NCBI RefSeq assembly: GCF_009363075.1
Contig: NZ_CP045293.1
Coordinates: forward strand, 2,418,001-2,482,000
DNA length: 64,000 bases
Reading direction: 5' to 3'
From: Paenibacillus guangzhouensis
Lineage (GTDB): Bacteria > Bacillota > Bacilli > Paenibacillales > Paenibacillaceae
Part shown: positions 35,673-44,136 of the stretch, piece after piece
Layout of the letters: the number at the start of each line of letters is the position of its first letter
Position numbering within the stretch: the stretch's first letter is position 1
The notes under the pieces: generated by a model
Database searches by the model: none
The model's input: only the letters and a program-made list of their open reading frames with translations
Told to the model about the DNA's origin: nothing
Program-made: the position numbers and the translations under genes

Positions 35673-35767
35673 ATTGGATTTCAACTCCGATGCGTATTAT
35701 TTAATCGTCATTTAGCTCATAGGGTCAATACAATCTCGGATCGCTTCGATGACGACGCTTGGTTCGG

Positions 35768-36436
35768 TCAGCGATGTTCCTGGCTCCGAGTCCATTCCGA
35801 TTGAACAAATGCTCTCATCTGCTGCGTATATTCCTCCCACAGGTAATCTTTATTCTCAATAATCAATTTCGGTACGTTCCACGCTTCAATCGCCTCTCGT
35901 ACGAACGTCTGGCTGCGCGACCATAACGCCGCGGCTTCTCTGAAATCTTCATCCGTGTGCAAAGATACAGGTCCCCATTCGTTCCCACGAACGCCGCAAA
36001 TGTAGCGCCACTGCCCTTCTACATTTAGATGATAGGTATAGATGACTGCAGGTGATAGAGGCGACAGAATTTGCTGAATGGAACGGACTAAGCTTGCCAA
36101 TCGACCACGCTCCATGCCCATATGCACCGCCATGCTAACCGTATCTTGGAACAATACGCTTTCAATAATCGTCACTTCATAGTTACTACTAAGCTGGTCG
36201 GTTACAAATTGCTGATAGCACGATTGGAAAAGCTGGCTGAATCGATCTGCCTCAGCTTCTGATGCCAGACTTTCGAAAGATTCATTCAGCAGCATCAGCG
36301 GATGGTTCTCTTCCAACTCTAAAATACACCGATGGTTCACCCCCCACTGTGACAAGGATTCAGACAGCATCTTCGCACTTGTCGTCTTTCCTGAACCAGG
36401 CATGCCATCAATAATAATTAATCTCGTACGGTTCAT
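35768..36436 (-). CDS. P-loop nucleoside-triphosphate-binding protein (kinase-like)
   Basis: The ATG at 36436 with GGAGGAG upstream gives 222 residues, beginning MNRTRLIIIDGMPGSGKTTS. That N-terminus carries a Walker A motif (GMPGSGKTT). The open frame extends further upstream, but that part overlaps the divergent cupredoxin gene and is not protein-like. The rest resembles small-molecule or nucleoside kinases (EVTIIESVLFQDTVSMAVHM). No specific substrate can be named. Confidence 0.8.
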   Translation of the reverse strand: MNRTRLIIIDGMPGSGKTTSAKMLSESLSQWGVNHRCILELEENHPLMLLNESFESLASEAEADRFSQLFQSCYQQFVTDQLSSNYEVTIIESVLFQDTVSMAVHMGMERGRLASLVRSIQQILSPLSPAVIYTYHLNVEGQWRYICGVRGNEWGPVSLHTDEDFREAAALWSRSQTFVREAIEAWNVPKLIIENKDYLWEEYTQQMRAFVQSEWTRSQEHR

Positions 36437-36518
36437 GTACATCTCCTCCTTCAATTTCATTTGATTCGCATAAAAATAAGGGGCAAGCATATCCATATAG
36501 GGATAGGGGGCATCGTAT

Positions 36519-37421
36519 ATGCAACTCATACTATTTGCTATTTTATTCGTTCTACTCGCTATATGGTTGATAAGCTTTACTTTCACATTCCGTAGCCAAA
36601 TTCCTAGCATGACGGGCATGATGTCTGCTATGACGCTTGGCATGACAGTTGGGCTTGTCTTAGGCAGCATGATCCCGCTATGGTTGCCAGGACTCTTCTT
36701 CCAATCGACTGTCGTTAGCATGATGATCGGCGGATTAGCCGGGGTGATCATCGGATGGCCCATTAGTCTTATGGCCGTCTTGGATGGTCTATTGTCCGGG
36801 ATGATGGGCGGTATGATGGGCGCGATGCTCATGTTCATGATGCCTGAAGCGTACATATCCGTCACGGTCAAAATCATCTCCATCCTGTGCAGCGGCATTC
36901 TGTACGTGTTGTTCATCATGCTGCAGGCCGAGGTAGGAACAGAACTGCTCAAGCAGCGTTCGTTCCTAGTCGCCAGACCTGCACCGATGTTCTTCGTGAT
37001 TCTTGTTCTACTCGTCATTGGGCTGCAGGTGCCAACAGACACTAGGGACGCCCGTTCACCTCTCGCGAACCTTACGCCTGATGCGTCCAACACGAAGCAT
37101 CATCATGGGAATTCAGCCTTACCAGAGCAACATTATGATAACGCGGATCAAGAACTTCGTGTGACAGCAAGCGAATTTACCTTCGTCCCTAACAACATTC
37201 AGGTGCGTGCGAACCAGCCAATACGGCTAACGCTCCACAACTCCGGTCAGATGGAGCATGATTTCGAAGTCGTCGGTACGGACATTCACATACATGCCGC
37301 AGCCGGCAAGCAAATAAGCAACATCGTTCAGTTCACAGAGCCTGGAACCTATGAAGTCATATGTACTTTGCCAGGACACCAAGAACCCGGAATGACTGCA
37401 ACGATCCAAGTCGATGCGTAG
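36519..37421 (+). CDS. membrane-anchored cupredoxin-domain protein
   Basis: The 300-residue product starts after AGGGGG. Residues 1-140 form about five membrane segments rich in Gly and Met (LDGLLSGMMGGMMGAMLMFM). A further segment lies near 150-170 (MFFVILVLLVIGLQVP). The external domain (about 205-300) is a cupredoxin: the type-1 copper ligands are His in MEHDFEVVG, then Cys, His and Met in VICTLPGHQEPGM. It should bind copper and may transfer electrons or deliver copper. A small Met/His-rich exported protein lies 400 bases downstream. Confidence 0.88.
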   Translation: MQLILFAILFVLLAIWLISFTFTFRSQIPSMTGMMSAMTLGMTVGLVLGSMIPLWLPGLFFQSTVVSMMIGGLAGVIIGWPISLMAVLDGLLSGMMGGMMGAMLMFMMPEAYISVTVKIISILCSGILYVLFIMLQAEVGTELLKQRSFLVARPAPMFFVILVLLVIGLQVPTDTRDARSPLANLTPDASNTKHHHGNSALPEQHYDNADQELRVTASEFTFVPNNIQVRANQPIRLTLHNSGQMEHDFEVVGTDIHIHAAAGKQISNIVQFTEPGTYEVICTLPGHQEPGMTATIQVDA

Positions 37422-37822
37422 GCGGTCATGACACCTCCAAGTTCGGTCAGCAGCCACTCGCAACCCTTCCGCTTCCAAGCACGCTAAAAAGCCGTGAATG
37501 AACAACGTTCACCACGGCTCTGTTAACCATACATGCAAATGGGTAGCGGTAATGCTTCAATTGCGGGATGGACAAATCCAATTCGATCGGATGATATCGT
37601 TCAAGAAGGCAGTATGCAGTTGATATAATGTGTTCTTGAACTTAGCCATCAGAATGTGATCCCACCATTTCCACGATTTGTTATCAGTATACTGGAATAC
37701 CATGAAATTACAACCCTTTTTTTTCCACATCTCTGAACCATGATTTACATGATGTAGATCATATCCTTTCTACACATTTATCTTATATGCTTCAATCGTA
37801 CAGTCAACTGGAGGTGACATCG
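37422..37822. other. intergenic region with hairpin and operator-like palindrome
   Basis: A hairpin at 37486-37519 (AGCCGTG...CACGGCT) follows the cupredoxin gene. At 37742-37760 the sequence GATTTACATGATGTAGATC is a near-perfect palindrome (arms GATnTACAT and ATGTAnATC), similar in spirit to metal-regulator operators such as CopY boxes. It lies about 60 bases before the next start codon. No gene is present. Confidence 0.45.
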
Positions 37823-38029
37823 ATGAAAATGAAAGTTTTTGCCGTTCTCATGACCGCTGTAATTACCATCGGCATTGGAACCGTAGCGTATGCGTCAAAT
37901 GTTCTACCGGGCTCTTTCAAAGAAATGCTTCCGTTCATGAAGGAAATGCATCCACAGATGAATGATACGGAATTAGAGCAAATGTACAATAACTGCCATT
38001 CCATGATGAATGGTTCATATGATGCCTAA
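37823..38029 (+). CDS. small exported Met/His-rich protein
   Basis: The ATG at 37823 has GGAGGTG 7 bases upstream. The 68-residue product has a signal peptide (MKMKVFAVLMTAVITIGIGT, cleavage after AYA near residue 24). The mature part, about 44 residues, contains EMLPFMKEMHPQMNDTELEQ and NNCHSMMNG. The density of Met, plus His and one Cys, suggests copper or other metal binding. The family is known in Bacillales but uncharacterised. It lies near the cupredoxin gene and behind a palindrome that may be an operator. Confidence 0.72.
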   Translation: MKMKVFAVLMTAVITIGIGTVAYASNVLPGSFKEMLPFMKEMHPQMNDTELEQMYNNCHSMMNGSYDA

Positions 38030-38039
38030 TGAGCATGCA

Positions 38040-38071
38040 AAAAAAAGACCCGGCAATGGCCGGGTCTTTTT
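38040..38071. terminator. bidirectional terminator
   Basis: AAAAAAAGACCCGGC-AAT-GGCCGGGTCTTTTT lies between the convergent genes ending at 38029 and 38073. Confidence 0.85.
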
Positions 38072-38072
38072 G

Positions 38073-38837
38073 CTAATAATTTTTCGTTTGCAGTTGATCT
38101 AAGCTTTTGAACTCATAACCTTGGCGCTTCGCTTCGGTGAGAATTGCCCCCAACGCCATGGTGTTGTCTCTCGATACCGAATGAAGCAAAATAACGGCGC
38201 CCGGATGCAGTTGGTTCATAACCGAATCATAAGCATATTTCCAGCCGCGCTGTGCATTCGTATCCCAATCCTTATAGGCAATGGACCAGAAGACACTTGT
38301 GTAACCAAGTTCCTTGCTCGCCTGCAGGATTCGTTCATTAAAAATGCCTCGCGGCGGTCGTAAATACGTCATCGGCTTCTGATTCGTGAGCTGTTGCACT
38401 TCAGACTTCACCTTATCCAATTCCTCACGCAGCTTCGCGTTCGAGATTTGGCTCATATCCGGATGACTCCAGGAATGGTTGCCGATCAGATGGCCTTCCG
38501 CGACCATACGCTTAATGAGCTCCGGTTCTTCCTTTACATAATGCCCTGTCACGAAGAAAATCGCAGGTACCTTATGCTCCTTGAGGATATCGAGAATTTT
38601 TGGCGTAAACCCGTTCTCATACCCGTTATCGAAGGTGAGATATAATTCCTTCTTCGTCACATCGCCAAGGAATATGGAGCTATGTCTCACCAGAATATCT
38701 TTGAACCCTTCTTCTTGAATCGAGGCTGACTGATGATTTTTGCTCTTCTTAAATCCAAAATGATAAGGATTACCGCTAGATGCATGTGCTGTGTGCGTCA
38801 TATATGGCAGCGCCGTTGTGACGAACAACATGATCAT
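38073..38837 (-). CDS. PdaA-like polysaccharide deacetylase
   Basis: The 254-residue product is an NodB-fold deacetylase of the PdaA type. The metal-binding first motif is the variant LTFDNGYENGFTPK near residue 66. The second is GNHSWSHPDMS near residue 116, followed by LRPPRGIFNE near 156 and ILLHSVSRDN near 219. PdaA removes the acetyl group from N-acetylmuramic acid during muramic-lactam formation in the spore cortex. The signal peptide seems to begin upstream of the first ATG: the basic region KHVRY precedes it in frame, with AAGGGG 8 bases before an ATC codon, so the true start may be a rare AUC at about 38864. Confidence 0.85.
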   Translation of the reverse strand: MIMLFVTTALPYMTHTAHASSGNPYHFGFKKSKNHQSASIQEEGFKDILVRHSSIFLGDVTKKELYLTFDNGYENGFTPKILDILKEHKVPAIFFVTGHYVKEEPELIKRMVAEGHLIGNHSWSHPDMSQISNAKLREELDKVKSEVQQLTNQKPMTYLRPPRGIFNERILQASKELGYTSVFWSIAYKDWDTNAQRGWKYAYDSVMNQLHPGAVILLHSVSRDNTMALGAILTEAKRQGYEFKSLDQLQTKNY

Positions 38838-38978
38838 AACGGTCAGATATCGTACGTGTTTGATGTCTGTGTTCCCCTTTCTATCCGATCGTGGTGTCGA
38901 TCAATCCATAGATAATATCCCCGATCCTGCCAATGCTATTCCTTATCATGGTAAAAAAACGGCGAAAGGGTATGAATT

Positions 38979-39005
38979 GAAAAAGAAAGGGCATCCATGC
39001 CCTTC
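38979..39005 (-). terminator. intrinsic terminator after the GH30 gene
   Basis: GAAGGGCATGGATGCCCTTTC then TTTTTC on the minus strand. Confidence 0.8.
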
Positions 39006-39036
39006 AGATAAACTGAATGCACCGATGCCCCTATTG

Positions 39037-40845
39037 CTATGGCAGTGAATGAATCGATACTTTCGAGACTTGCTTCTCCCAAGAATCGCTGCCGGACAGC
39101 TCAATCTTGAAGTAATTCGTTCCTGCAGGGATCGCGGACTGCGGCGTGTAAACCTTGCGGTACCACTGACTTCCCGTATAGACACCATCTGTACTCACAT
39201 GAACGATTTGACTCCAATTGACGTTATCCGGTGAGGCATAGAAAGCTACGCCATTCCACTGATTGAATTGGTAGAGCGTTGCCGAGAAATTCGTCATATT
39301 CGGGATGTTATAGACGAAGCTCTCTGTCGTGCCACTCGTTCGCTTCACTCGCGATGTATCGCCATTGAAATAACCGCTGTTCGACGAGTCCAACGCGAGA
39401 CCGCTCGTATGCGAGAATGTCTTCGACCAATCATTTAGGTCATCCGTCATACTAATTTCCGGATCTGGTGTTGAGCCATTCTCCCCAACGAATGTAACGA
39501 CACTCTTCGGAGGAATGACACTATTGAACTTTCCATTCACGAGCTGTATGTTACGGCCTTGGCCTAGGCTTAAGCTATCATTGGTTGTGTATGGCGTAAT
39601 TTTACCGGCTGTAAACCCATTCGGTACGAAATTGAGATCGGCGGAAGCATTCGTATCATTCACGGCAACGATTGTGAACTTGCCCGTAGCCGGATCTTTG
39701 TAGGCAGACGTATAGACACCGGATTGCGGATTATCGGTTGCACCGATCCGAACATAACCAGGCTTAATGAACTTGCTATAGTTGCCGAATGTAAAGTAAC
39801 GTTTCGTTAACTGGTATGTGCTCGTATCTTTATATACATTGATCAGACCTTCGTCATTATTGCCTGGGATGGCACCCGTCCAATACATCCATGCGTTGAC
39901 GTTCGCCTTCGTCATGAAATCATGGATTTGTCTCGCAAATTTGAGGCCCGATCCCATGCCCGGGTCATACGAATCGACTTTGGACACTTCGGTCATCCAT
40001 ACCTTTTTCCCTTTGGCCACCGCTGTGCTGAAAGGCTGTGTCGGGAGCTCGACATTAATGACGGGTACAGGATAATTGTGCCCACCGACGATGTCGATGC
40101 GCTCCGCAGATGCCGGATTATTCAGCGCGTCCTTCATCAGATCTTCCGACCACCAGGACGGTTCGCCCACGACGACCTTCGTCGCTTGCACGCCTTCGTT
40201 AATCATTGCTTGTTTGAGATAGTCTTTCACGAATACTTCAATATTGGTGGAGTTCCATTCGCTTGAATCCCAAGTGAGGAAGGTCATGGAGTTGGGTTCA
40301 TTGGCGATGGATACGGCATACAGATCGATGCCGAATTGGGATTTGTATTCTTTAATGAATTTGGACATGAGCTGCGCATAATCGCCATAGTTCCCGGATT
40401 TGAGATAACCGCCATTTGTTGTGGAGTTGTTCGTCTTCATCCAAGCCGGCGGGCTCCATGTGGTCGCCATAATCTTATTCACGCCTCGTGCCTGTGCTTG
40501 CTGCATGACCCAGACTTGATCCGGTCTAGCATTGAAGTCGTATTGCCCTGGGGATGGGTTAAATTGTGGGAATATCGCACCTCGAAAGATCGAAACGCCA
40601 ATACCATTATTCGGATCGAACAATAGATCCATAATCTGACTTCTTGCCGGTTCTTGCAAATCGTAGATGGCATCTGACCATCCTGCTTGCGAGACGCCGA
40701 ATCCATCAATGTCTTGCTTGACGTCGTTCCAATTCACTGTGACATCGGTAGCTGCGCTTACGGTCGTCGGTGCGGCTATGATCGTCATCATCAGCATGCT
40801 GCTTGCAAGTCCTCCAGTGAACAGCTTCTTGATCCATTTTCTCAT
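39037..40845 (-). CDS. secreted GH30 xylanase (glucuronoxylanase-like)
   Basis: From an ATG at 40845 the product has about 602 residues, with a signal peptide (MRKWIKKLFTGGLASSMLMM, cleavage after VSA). The GH30 barrel follows: DIDGFGVSQAGWSDAIYDLQ near residue 45. The acid/base Glu is in VSIANEPNS near 178 and the nucleophile Glu is in KKVWMTEVSKVDSYD near 270. A beta-sandwich (to about 450) and a C-terminal galactose-binding-like module (about 460-602, QWNGVAFYASPDNVNWSQIV) complete it. GH30 subfamily 8 members cut xylan next to glucuronic-acid side chains; the exact specificity is not provable here. Confidence 0.92.
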   Translation of the reverse strand: MRKWIKKLFTGGLASSMLMMTIIAAPTTVSAATDVTVNWNDVKQDIDGFGVSQAGWSDAIYDLQEPARSQIMDLLFDPNNGIGVSIFRGAIFPQFNPSPGQYDFNARPDQVWVMQQAQARGVNKIMATTWSPPAWMKTNNSTTNGGYLKSGNYGDYAQLMSKFIKEYKSQFGIDLYAVSIANEPNSMTFLTWDSSEWNSTNIEVFVKDYLKQAMINEGVQATKVVVGEPSWWSEDLMKDALNNPASAERIDIVGGHNYPVPVINVELPTQPFSTAVAKGKKVWMTEVSKVDSYDPGMGSGLKFARQIHDFMTKANVNAWMYWTGAIPGNNDEGLINVYKDTSTYQLTKRYFTFGNYSKFIKPGYVRIGATDNPQSGVYTSAYKDPATGKFTIVAVNDTNASADLNFVPNGFTAGKITPYTTNDSLSLGQGRNIQLVNGKFNSVIPPKSVVTFVGENGSTPDPEISMTDDLNDWSKTFSHTSGLALDSSNSGYFNGDTSRVKRTSGTTESFVYNIPNMTNFSATLYQFNQWNGVAFYASPDNVNWSQIVHVSTDGVYTGSQWYRKVYTPQSAIPAGTNYFKIELSGSDSWEKQVSKVSIHSLP

Positions 40846-41065
40846 CAACCATGTACCACCTTTCAACATTGAAATGGGTTTAGGAACATGTGAATCCGAT
40901 GCTGATTGGATATGTGAGATTCATCACATCGCCATTATATTTCATTTTTAACTTATTTACTACTCATTTTGTGACTTTATTTGTGTATTTTTTTGACTTT
41001 AACGATAAGTTAATATTTCTTTGATACCCATTCCGTGTCTACTGGGCAAGACGAATTTCGAACAA

Positions 41066-41100
41066 ACAAAAAGAGCACTGTCATGCTTGCGACAGCGCCC
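41066..41100 (-). terminator. intrinsic terminator after the L36 gene
   Basis: GCGCTGTC-GCAAGCAT-GACAGTGC with TTTTTG following on the minus strand. Confidence 0.75.
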
Positions 41101-41121
41101 TTGAATCCTATAGATAGAGAA

Positions 41122-41235
41122 TTAACCTTGTTTTTGCTTATGCTTGGCATTCTCACAGATGACCATAACAGTTCTATTTCTTCGAATGGTTTTACATTTC
41201 TCACACATCGGTTTTACAGATGGTCTGACTTTCAT
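41122..41235 (-). CDS. rpmJ: ribosomal protein L36 (orphan copy)
   Basis: The minus strand encodes a 37-residue protein, [20 protein letters not shown] followed by [24 protein letters not shown] lies 8 bases before the ATG. It is a complete L36 with the zinc-binding set Cys11, Cys14, Cys27 and His32. L36 binds 23S rRNA at the base of the stalk region. The housekeeping gene normally sits between infA and rpsM; here it stands alone with its own promoter (TTGATT-17-TATGAT, about 41260-41300) and terminator, so this is an extra copy. Unlike the zinc-free copies induced by zinc starvation in other bacteria, it keeps all zinc ligands. Confidence 0.93.
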   Translation of the reverse strand: MKVRPSVKPMCEKCKTIRRNRTVMVICENAKHKQKQG

Positions 41236-41333
41236 TCGTCATTCCTCCTTGTTCAATATGAAATGAAATTATTGATTATCATATCGATTTGGTCGTGACA
41301 AATCAATTGAAAATGACTGGAAACTCGCTATGA

Positions 41334-42182
41334 CTATGTTTCCTTGAGAAAAGGTATGATCCGGCTCGTCTGCTGAATAATGATATGCCCGACATCCGGA
41401 AGAAGTGTGATGTGCGCATCAGGCCGCAGCTTGGTGAGTCTATCGACGGTCTTTTTAGCATCAAGCATCACATCTTTTGCGCCAGCGATTAACAGGATGG
41501 GCATTGTCAACTCGCGGAGCTCCGTATCTGTGAAGATAGGCACCGGTTCACTGCGAAAGCGAAAGTGGCGTGCGATTTTTTTGACATGCTTGGAGGCTTC
41601 TTCGGGAATGGTCTGGTTACCATTGACAAGACGCGTAACCTTATCCCTTCCTTTCTCGCCGAATAACAGGAGCGGCATGGCCCGAAACAGGAATGAAATT
41701 TTCTGAGGTCCAATGCCAGAAGGGGATATGAGAACGATATGATTAACCTTACTCGGATGTTTGACTGCATAATGGATAGCCATCCATGCGCCGAGCGAAA
41801 TACCGATAAATGATGCACTCTCCAGTTGGAGCAAACGTAGAACATCGTCCAGCCACTCAGAATACGCTTGGCCTTTTAGTGTATATTGTTTCTCTTCGCT
41901 CTTCCCTGGATCACCGGGAATATCAACGGCATACACCCTGTAATGCTTCGAATACGCAGCAATATCGCCAATCCACATCGACGAATTAGAACCGGAGCCA
42001 TGCAATAGAATAATCGGCGGCGAGGATGGTTCCCCACATGCAATAACACACGTTTCTCCATATTGCGTATTAAGCAGCATTTCTTCAAATGGAACAGTGC
42101 ATTTGGCAAGAATTCGGTTATAGTCATTTAAGATCGCGTCTTTTCCTGATTTTGATTTAAACAATGATTTGTTATTCACCAT
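41334..42182 (-). CDS. alpha/beta hydrolase
   Basis: The ATG at 42182 follows GAGAGGAATTT, giving about 282 residues. There is no signal peptide. Hydrolase elements are LLHGSGSNSSMWIGDIAAYS near 60, the nucleophile elbow FIGISLGAWMAIHYA near 130 (Ser in GISLGA), the acid region LIAGAKDVMLDAK near 235, and the His in LLPDVGHIIIQQ near 264. It resembles general cytoplasmic esterases or lactonases of Bacillales. The substrate is unknown. Confidence 0.86.
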   Translation of the reverse strand: MVNNKSLFKSKSGKDAILNDYNRILAKCTVPFEEMLLNTQYGETCVIACGEPSSPPIILLHGSGSNSSMWIGDIAAYSKHYRVYAVDIPGDPGKSEEKQYTLKGQAYSEWLDDVLRLLQLESASFIGISLGAWMAIHYAVKHPSKVNHIVLISPSGIGPQKISFLFRAMPLLLFGEKGRDKVTRLVNGNQTIPEEASKHVKKIARHFRFRSEPVPIFTDTELRELTMPILLIAGAKDVMLDAKKTVDRLTKLRPDAHITLLPDVGHIIIQQTSRIIPFLKET

Positions 42183-42300
42183 AAATTCCTCTCTCATCTC
42201 AATTAGTTATTAATAACATAGGTTAAAAGTAACACAATAATCCGTGATAGTAAATAAGGTCGATATCATTTAGACACCTCGCGCGCCCTTCTGAAAAAAC

Positions 42301-42331
42301 AAAAAAGAGCAGCTGTCTAAGCAGCTGCTCT
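42301..42331 (-). terminator. intrinsic terminator after the acyl-CoA synthetase gene
   Basis: AGAGCAGCTGC-TTAGACA-GCTGCTCT followed by TTTTTTG on the minus strand. Confidence 0.85.
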
Positions 42332-42386
42332 ATTTTCAATGTGGCATATGATGTAGACGACATGCGGCATGATGATCGTCCTAAGC

Positions 42387-43985
42387 TTAGATGTTGCCGT
42401 TGTCTGCGTTTCGCTTCTCCTGTTCACGCAGCTCGATTCGACGAATTTTACCGGAACTCGTCTTCGGCAGATCATCCACAAATTCGATTTTCCGCGGATA
42501 TTTGTAAGGCGCCGTGAGATGCTTCACGTGATTCTGAAGCTCCCTGACAAGCTCGTCGGATCCATCGATATGTTCCTTTAAGACAATAAAGGCCTTAACC
42601 ACATGACCACGGATCTCATCGGGACTTGCAACCGCTGCACATTCCTTCACAGCCGGATGCTTCATTAAGGCGTCCTCAACTTCAAAAGGGCCAATCGTAT
42701 AGCCAGAACTGATGATGATATCATCTCCGCGACCCTCGAACCAGAAATAGCCTTCCGCATCTTTGGAAGCGCGGTCCCCGGTAATGAAGTAATCCCCGTG
42801 GATGTTCGCTTCCTTCTTCTGAGGATCCTTGTAGTATGTCTCGAATAATGCAGGCATGTTGCGATGAACCGCGATATCCCCGACTTCACCCGGAGGCAAC
42901 ACATTGCCTTCCGCATCGATCACTTCAACCAATCCTGGCGAAATGGATCTTCCCATTGATCCGAGCCGGAATGGCGCATCTTTCAGTGCTCCTATCAATA
43001 GCGTACTCTCGGTCTGACCATAACCATCACGAATTGTTATCTGATGCGCCTGTTGGAACGAATGGATGACTTCTTGATTCAGCGGTTCGCCAGCGGATAC
43101 AGCACTGCGCAGTGAAGTCAGGTTAAAGTTACTCAAGTTCATCGATTTCGCCATCAACCGGTATTCCGTTGGTGTGCAGCATAAGACTTCAATTTGATAT
43201 TGCTGAATCAGCTCCAAATATCGGTTGGGCTGAAATCCTCCATCGTAGACAAACCCTGTCGCACCGGAACCAAGAACAGATACGAACGGACTCCAAATCC
43301 ATTTCTGCCAACCTGGCGCCGCAGTTGCCCACACAAGATCATCCTGATGAATATCTAGCCAAGGGTTTGTGATTCGCAAATGAGCATATCCCCAGCCATG
43401 ACGATGCACGACGCCTTTCGGATTGCCTGTTGTTCCCGATGTATACGCGAGAATAGCCATATCATCCCGATGCGTTCTTACCGTCTCGAAAGATAATGGC
43501 TTGTCCTCGATCAGTTCATCTAGAATTTGCCAATGGGATGGTGCAGAATCGCGCGTCTCGAAGGCCGCAATCCGGTAAGCCAAGTTAGGAAGATCCTCAT
43601 TGATCTGATCCACCTCTGTAATACCGTTCGCACAGGCGATGACAGCACGAGCTTCGGAATGCTGCAAGCGATAAGATAGATCCTTCGCACGCAGCATCTC
43701 GGAGGAAGGAATAATAGCCAACCCTTGCTTCAGGCAAGCGAGATAAATCACATAGGCCGTGATGCGTCGAGGAACCATGACGAGCACGCGATCTCCTTGA
43801 CGTAATCCGAGCTCTCTCATCCCATTCGCTAATTGATTCGCTTGCTGAATCAATTTCCCATATGTAATCTCCTCATAGTCCCCAGCCGCATTCAGCCATT
43901 TGAGCGCAAGCTTGTTCGGATCGTGACGATCCATCTCCGAGGTCAAATTATAATATTCTGGTGCAATCCAATCCTGGTAATCCAT
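42387..43985 (-). CDS. AMP-forming acyl-CoA synthetase (acetyl/medium-chain type)
   Basis: The 532-residue product is an ANL-superfamily ligase. The ATP-binding loop is ILAYTSGTTGNPKGVVHRHG near residues 185-204. The adenylate core has IRDGYGQTESTLL near 318 and the hinge region FITGDRASKDAEGYFWFEGR near 400. The catalytic Lys is in KTSSGKIRRIELRE near residue 515. It activates a carboxylic acid to its CoA thioester; the sequence type resembles acetyl-CoA or medium-chain acyl-CoA synthetases. It is in its own unit with a terminator on each side. Confidence 0.9.
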   Translation of the reverse strand: MDYQDWIAPEYYNLTSEMDRHDPNKLALKWLNAAGDYEEITYGKLIQQANQLANGMRELGLRQGDRVLVMVPRRITAYVIYLACLKQGLAIIPSSEMLRAKDLSYRLQHSEARAVIACANGITEVDQINEDLPNLAYRIAAFETRDSAPSHWQILDELIEDKPLSFETVRTHRDDMAILAYTSGTTGNPKGVVHRHGWGYAHLRITNPWLDIHQDDLVWATAAPGWQKWIWSPFVSVLGSGATGFVYDGGFQPNRYLELIQQYQIEVLCCTPTEYRLMAKSMNLSNFNLTSLRSAVSAGEPLNQEVIHSFQQAHQITIRDGYGQTESTLLIGALKDAPFRLGSMGRSISPGLVEVIDAEGNVLPPGEVGDIAVHRNMPALFETYYKDPQKKEANIHGDYFITGDRASKDAEGYFWFEGRGDDIIISSGYTIGPFEVEDALMKHPAVKECAAVASPDEIRGHVVKAFIVLKEHIDGSDELVRELQNHVKHLTAPYKYPRKIEFVDDLPKTSSGKIRRIELREQEKRNADNGNI

Positions 43986-44081
43986 CGTACCGTCTCCCTG
44001 TGTTTACATAATATTTCTTTCACCTATTTCATATTATAGCACGTGCGTGCGTTGAATCCATTTAACATCTCTCTTACGAAC

Positions 44082-44113
44082 AAAAAAGAACCACGCATAC
44101 ACACGTGGTTCCC
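44082..44113 (-). terminator. intrinsic terminator after the ABC/DUF1854 operon
   Basis: GGGAACCACG-TGTGTATG-CGTGGTTC followed by TTTTTTG on the minus strand. Confidence 0.85.
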
Positions 44114-44136
44114 TCAAGATACAATTCCTATACTGC

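Noticed and set aside
36437-37093. Upstream extension of the P-loop protein to a 441-residue protein
   Set aside because: The extra 219 residues are antisense to a clear membrane cupredoxin gene, and a strong RBS precedes the ATG at 36436.
41035-41298. 87-codon plus-strand ORF
   Set aside because: It is antisense to the L36 gene, which has clear protein motifs, RBS and terminator.
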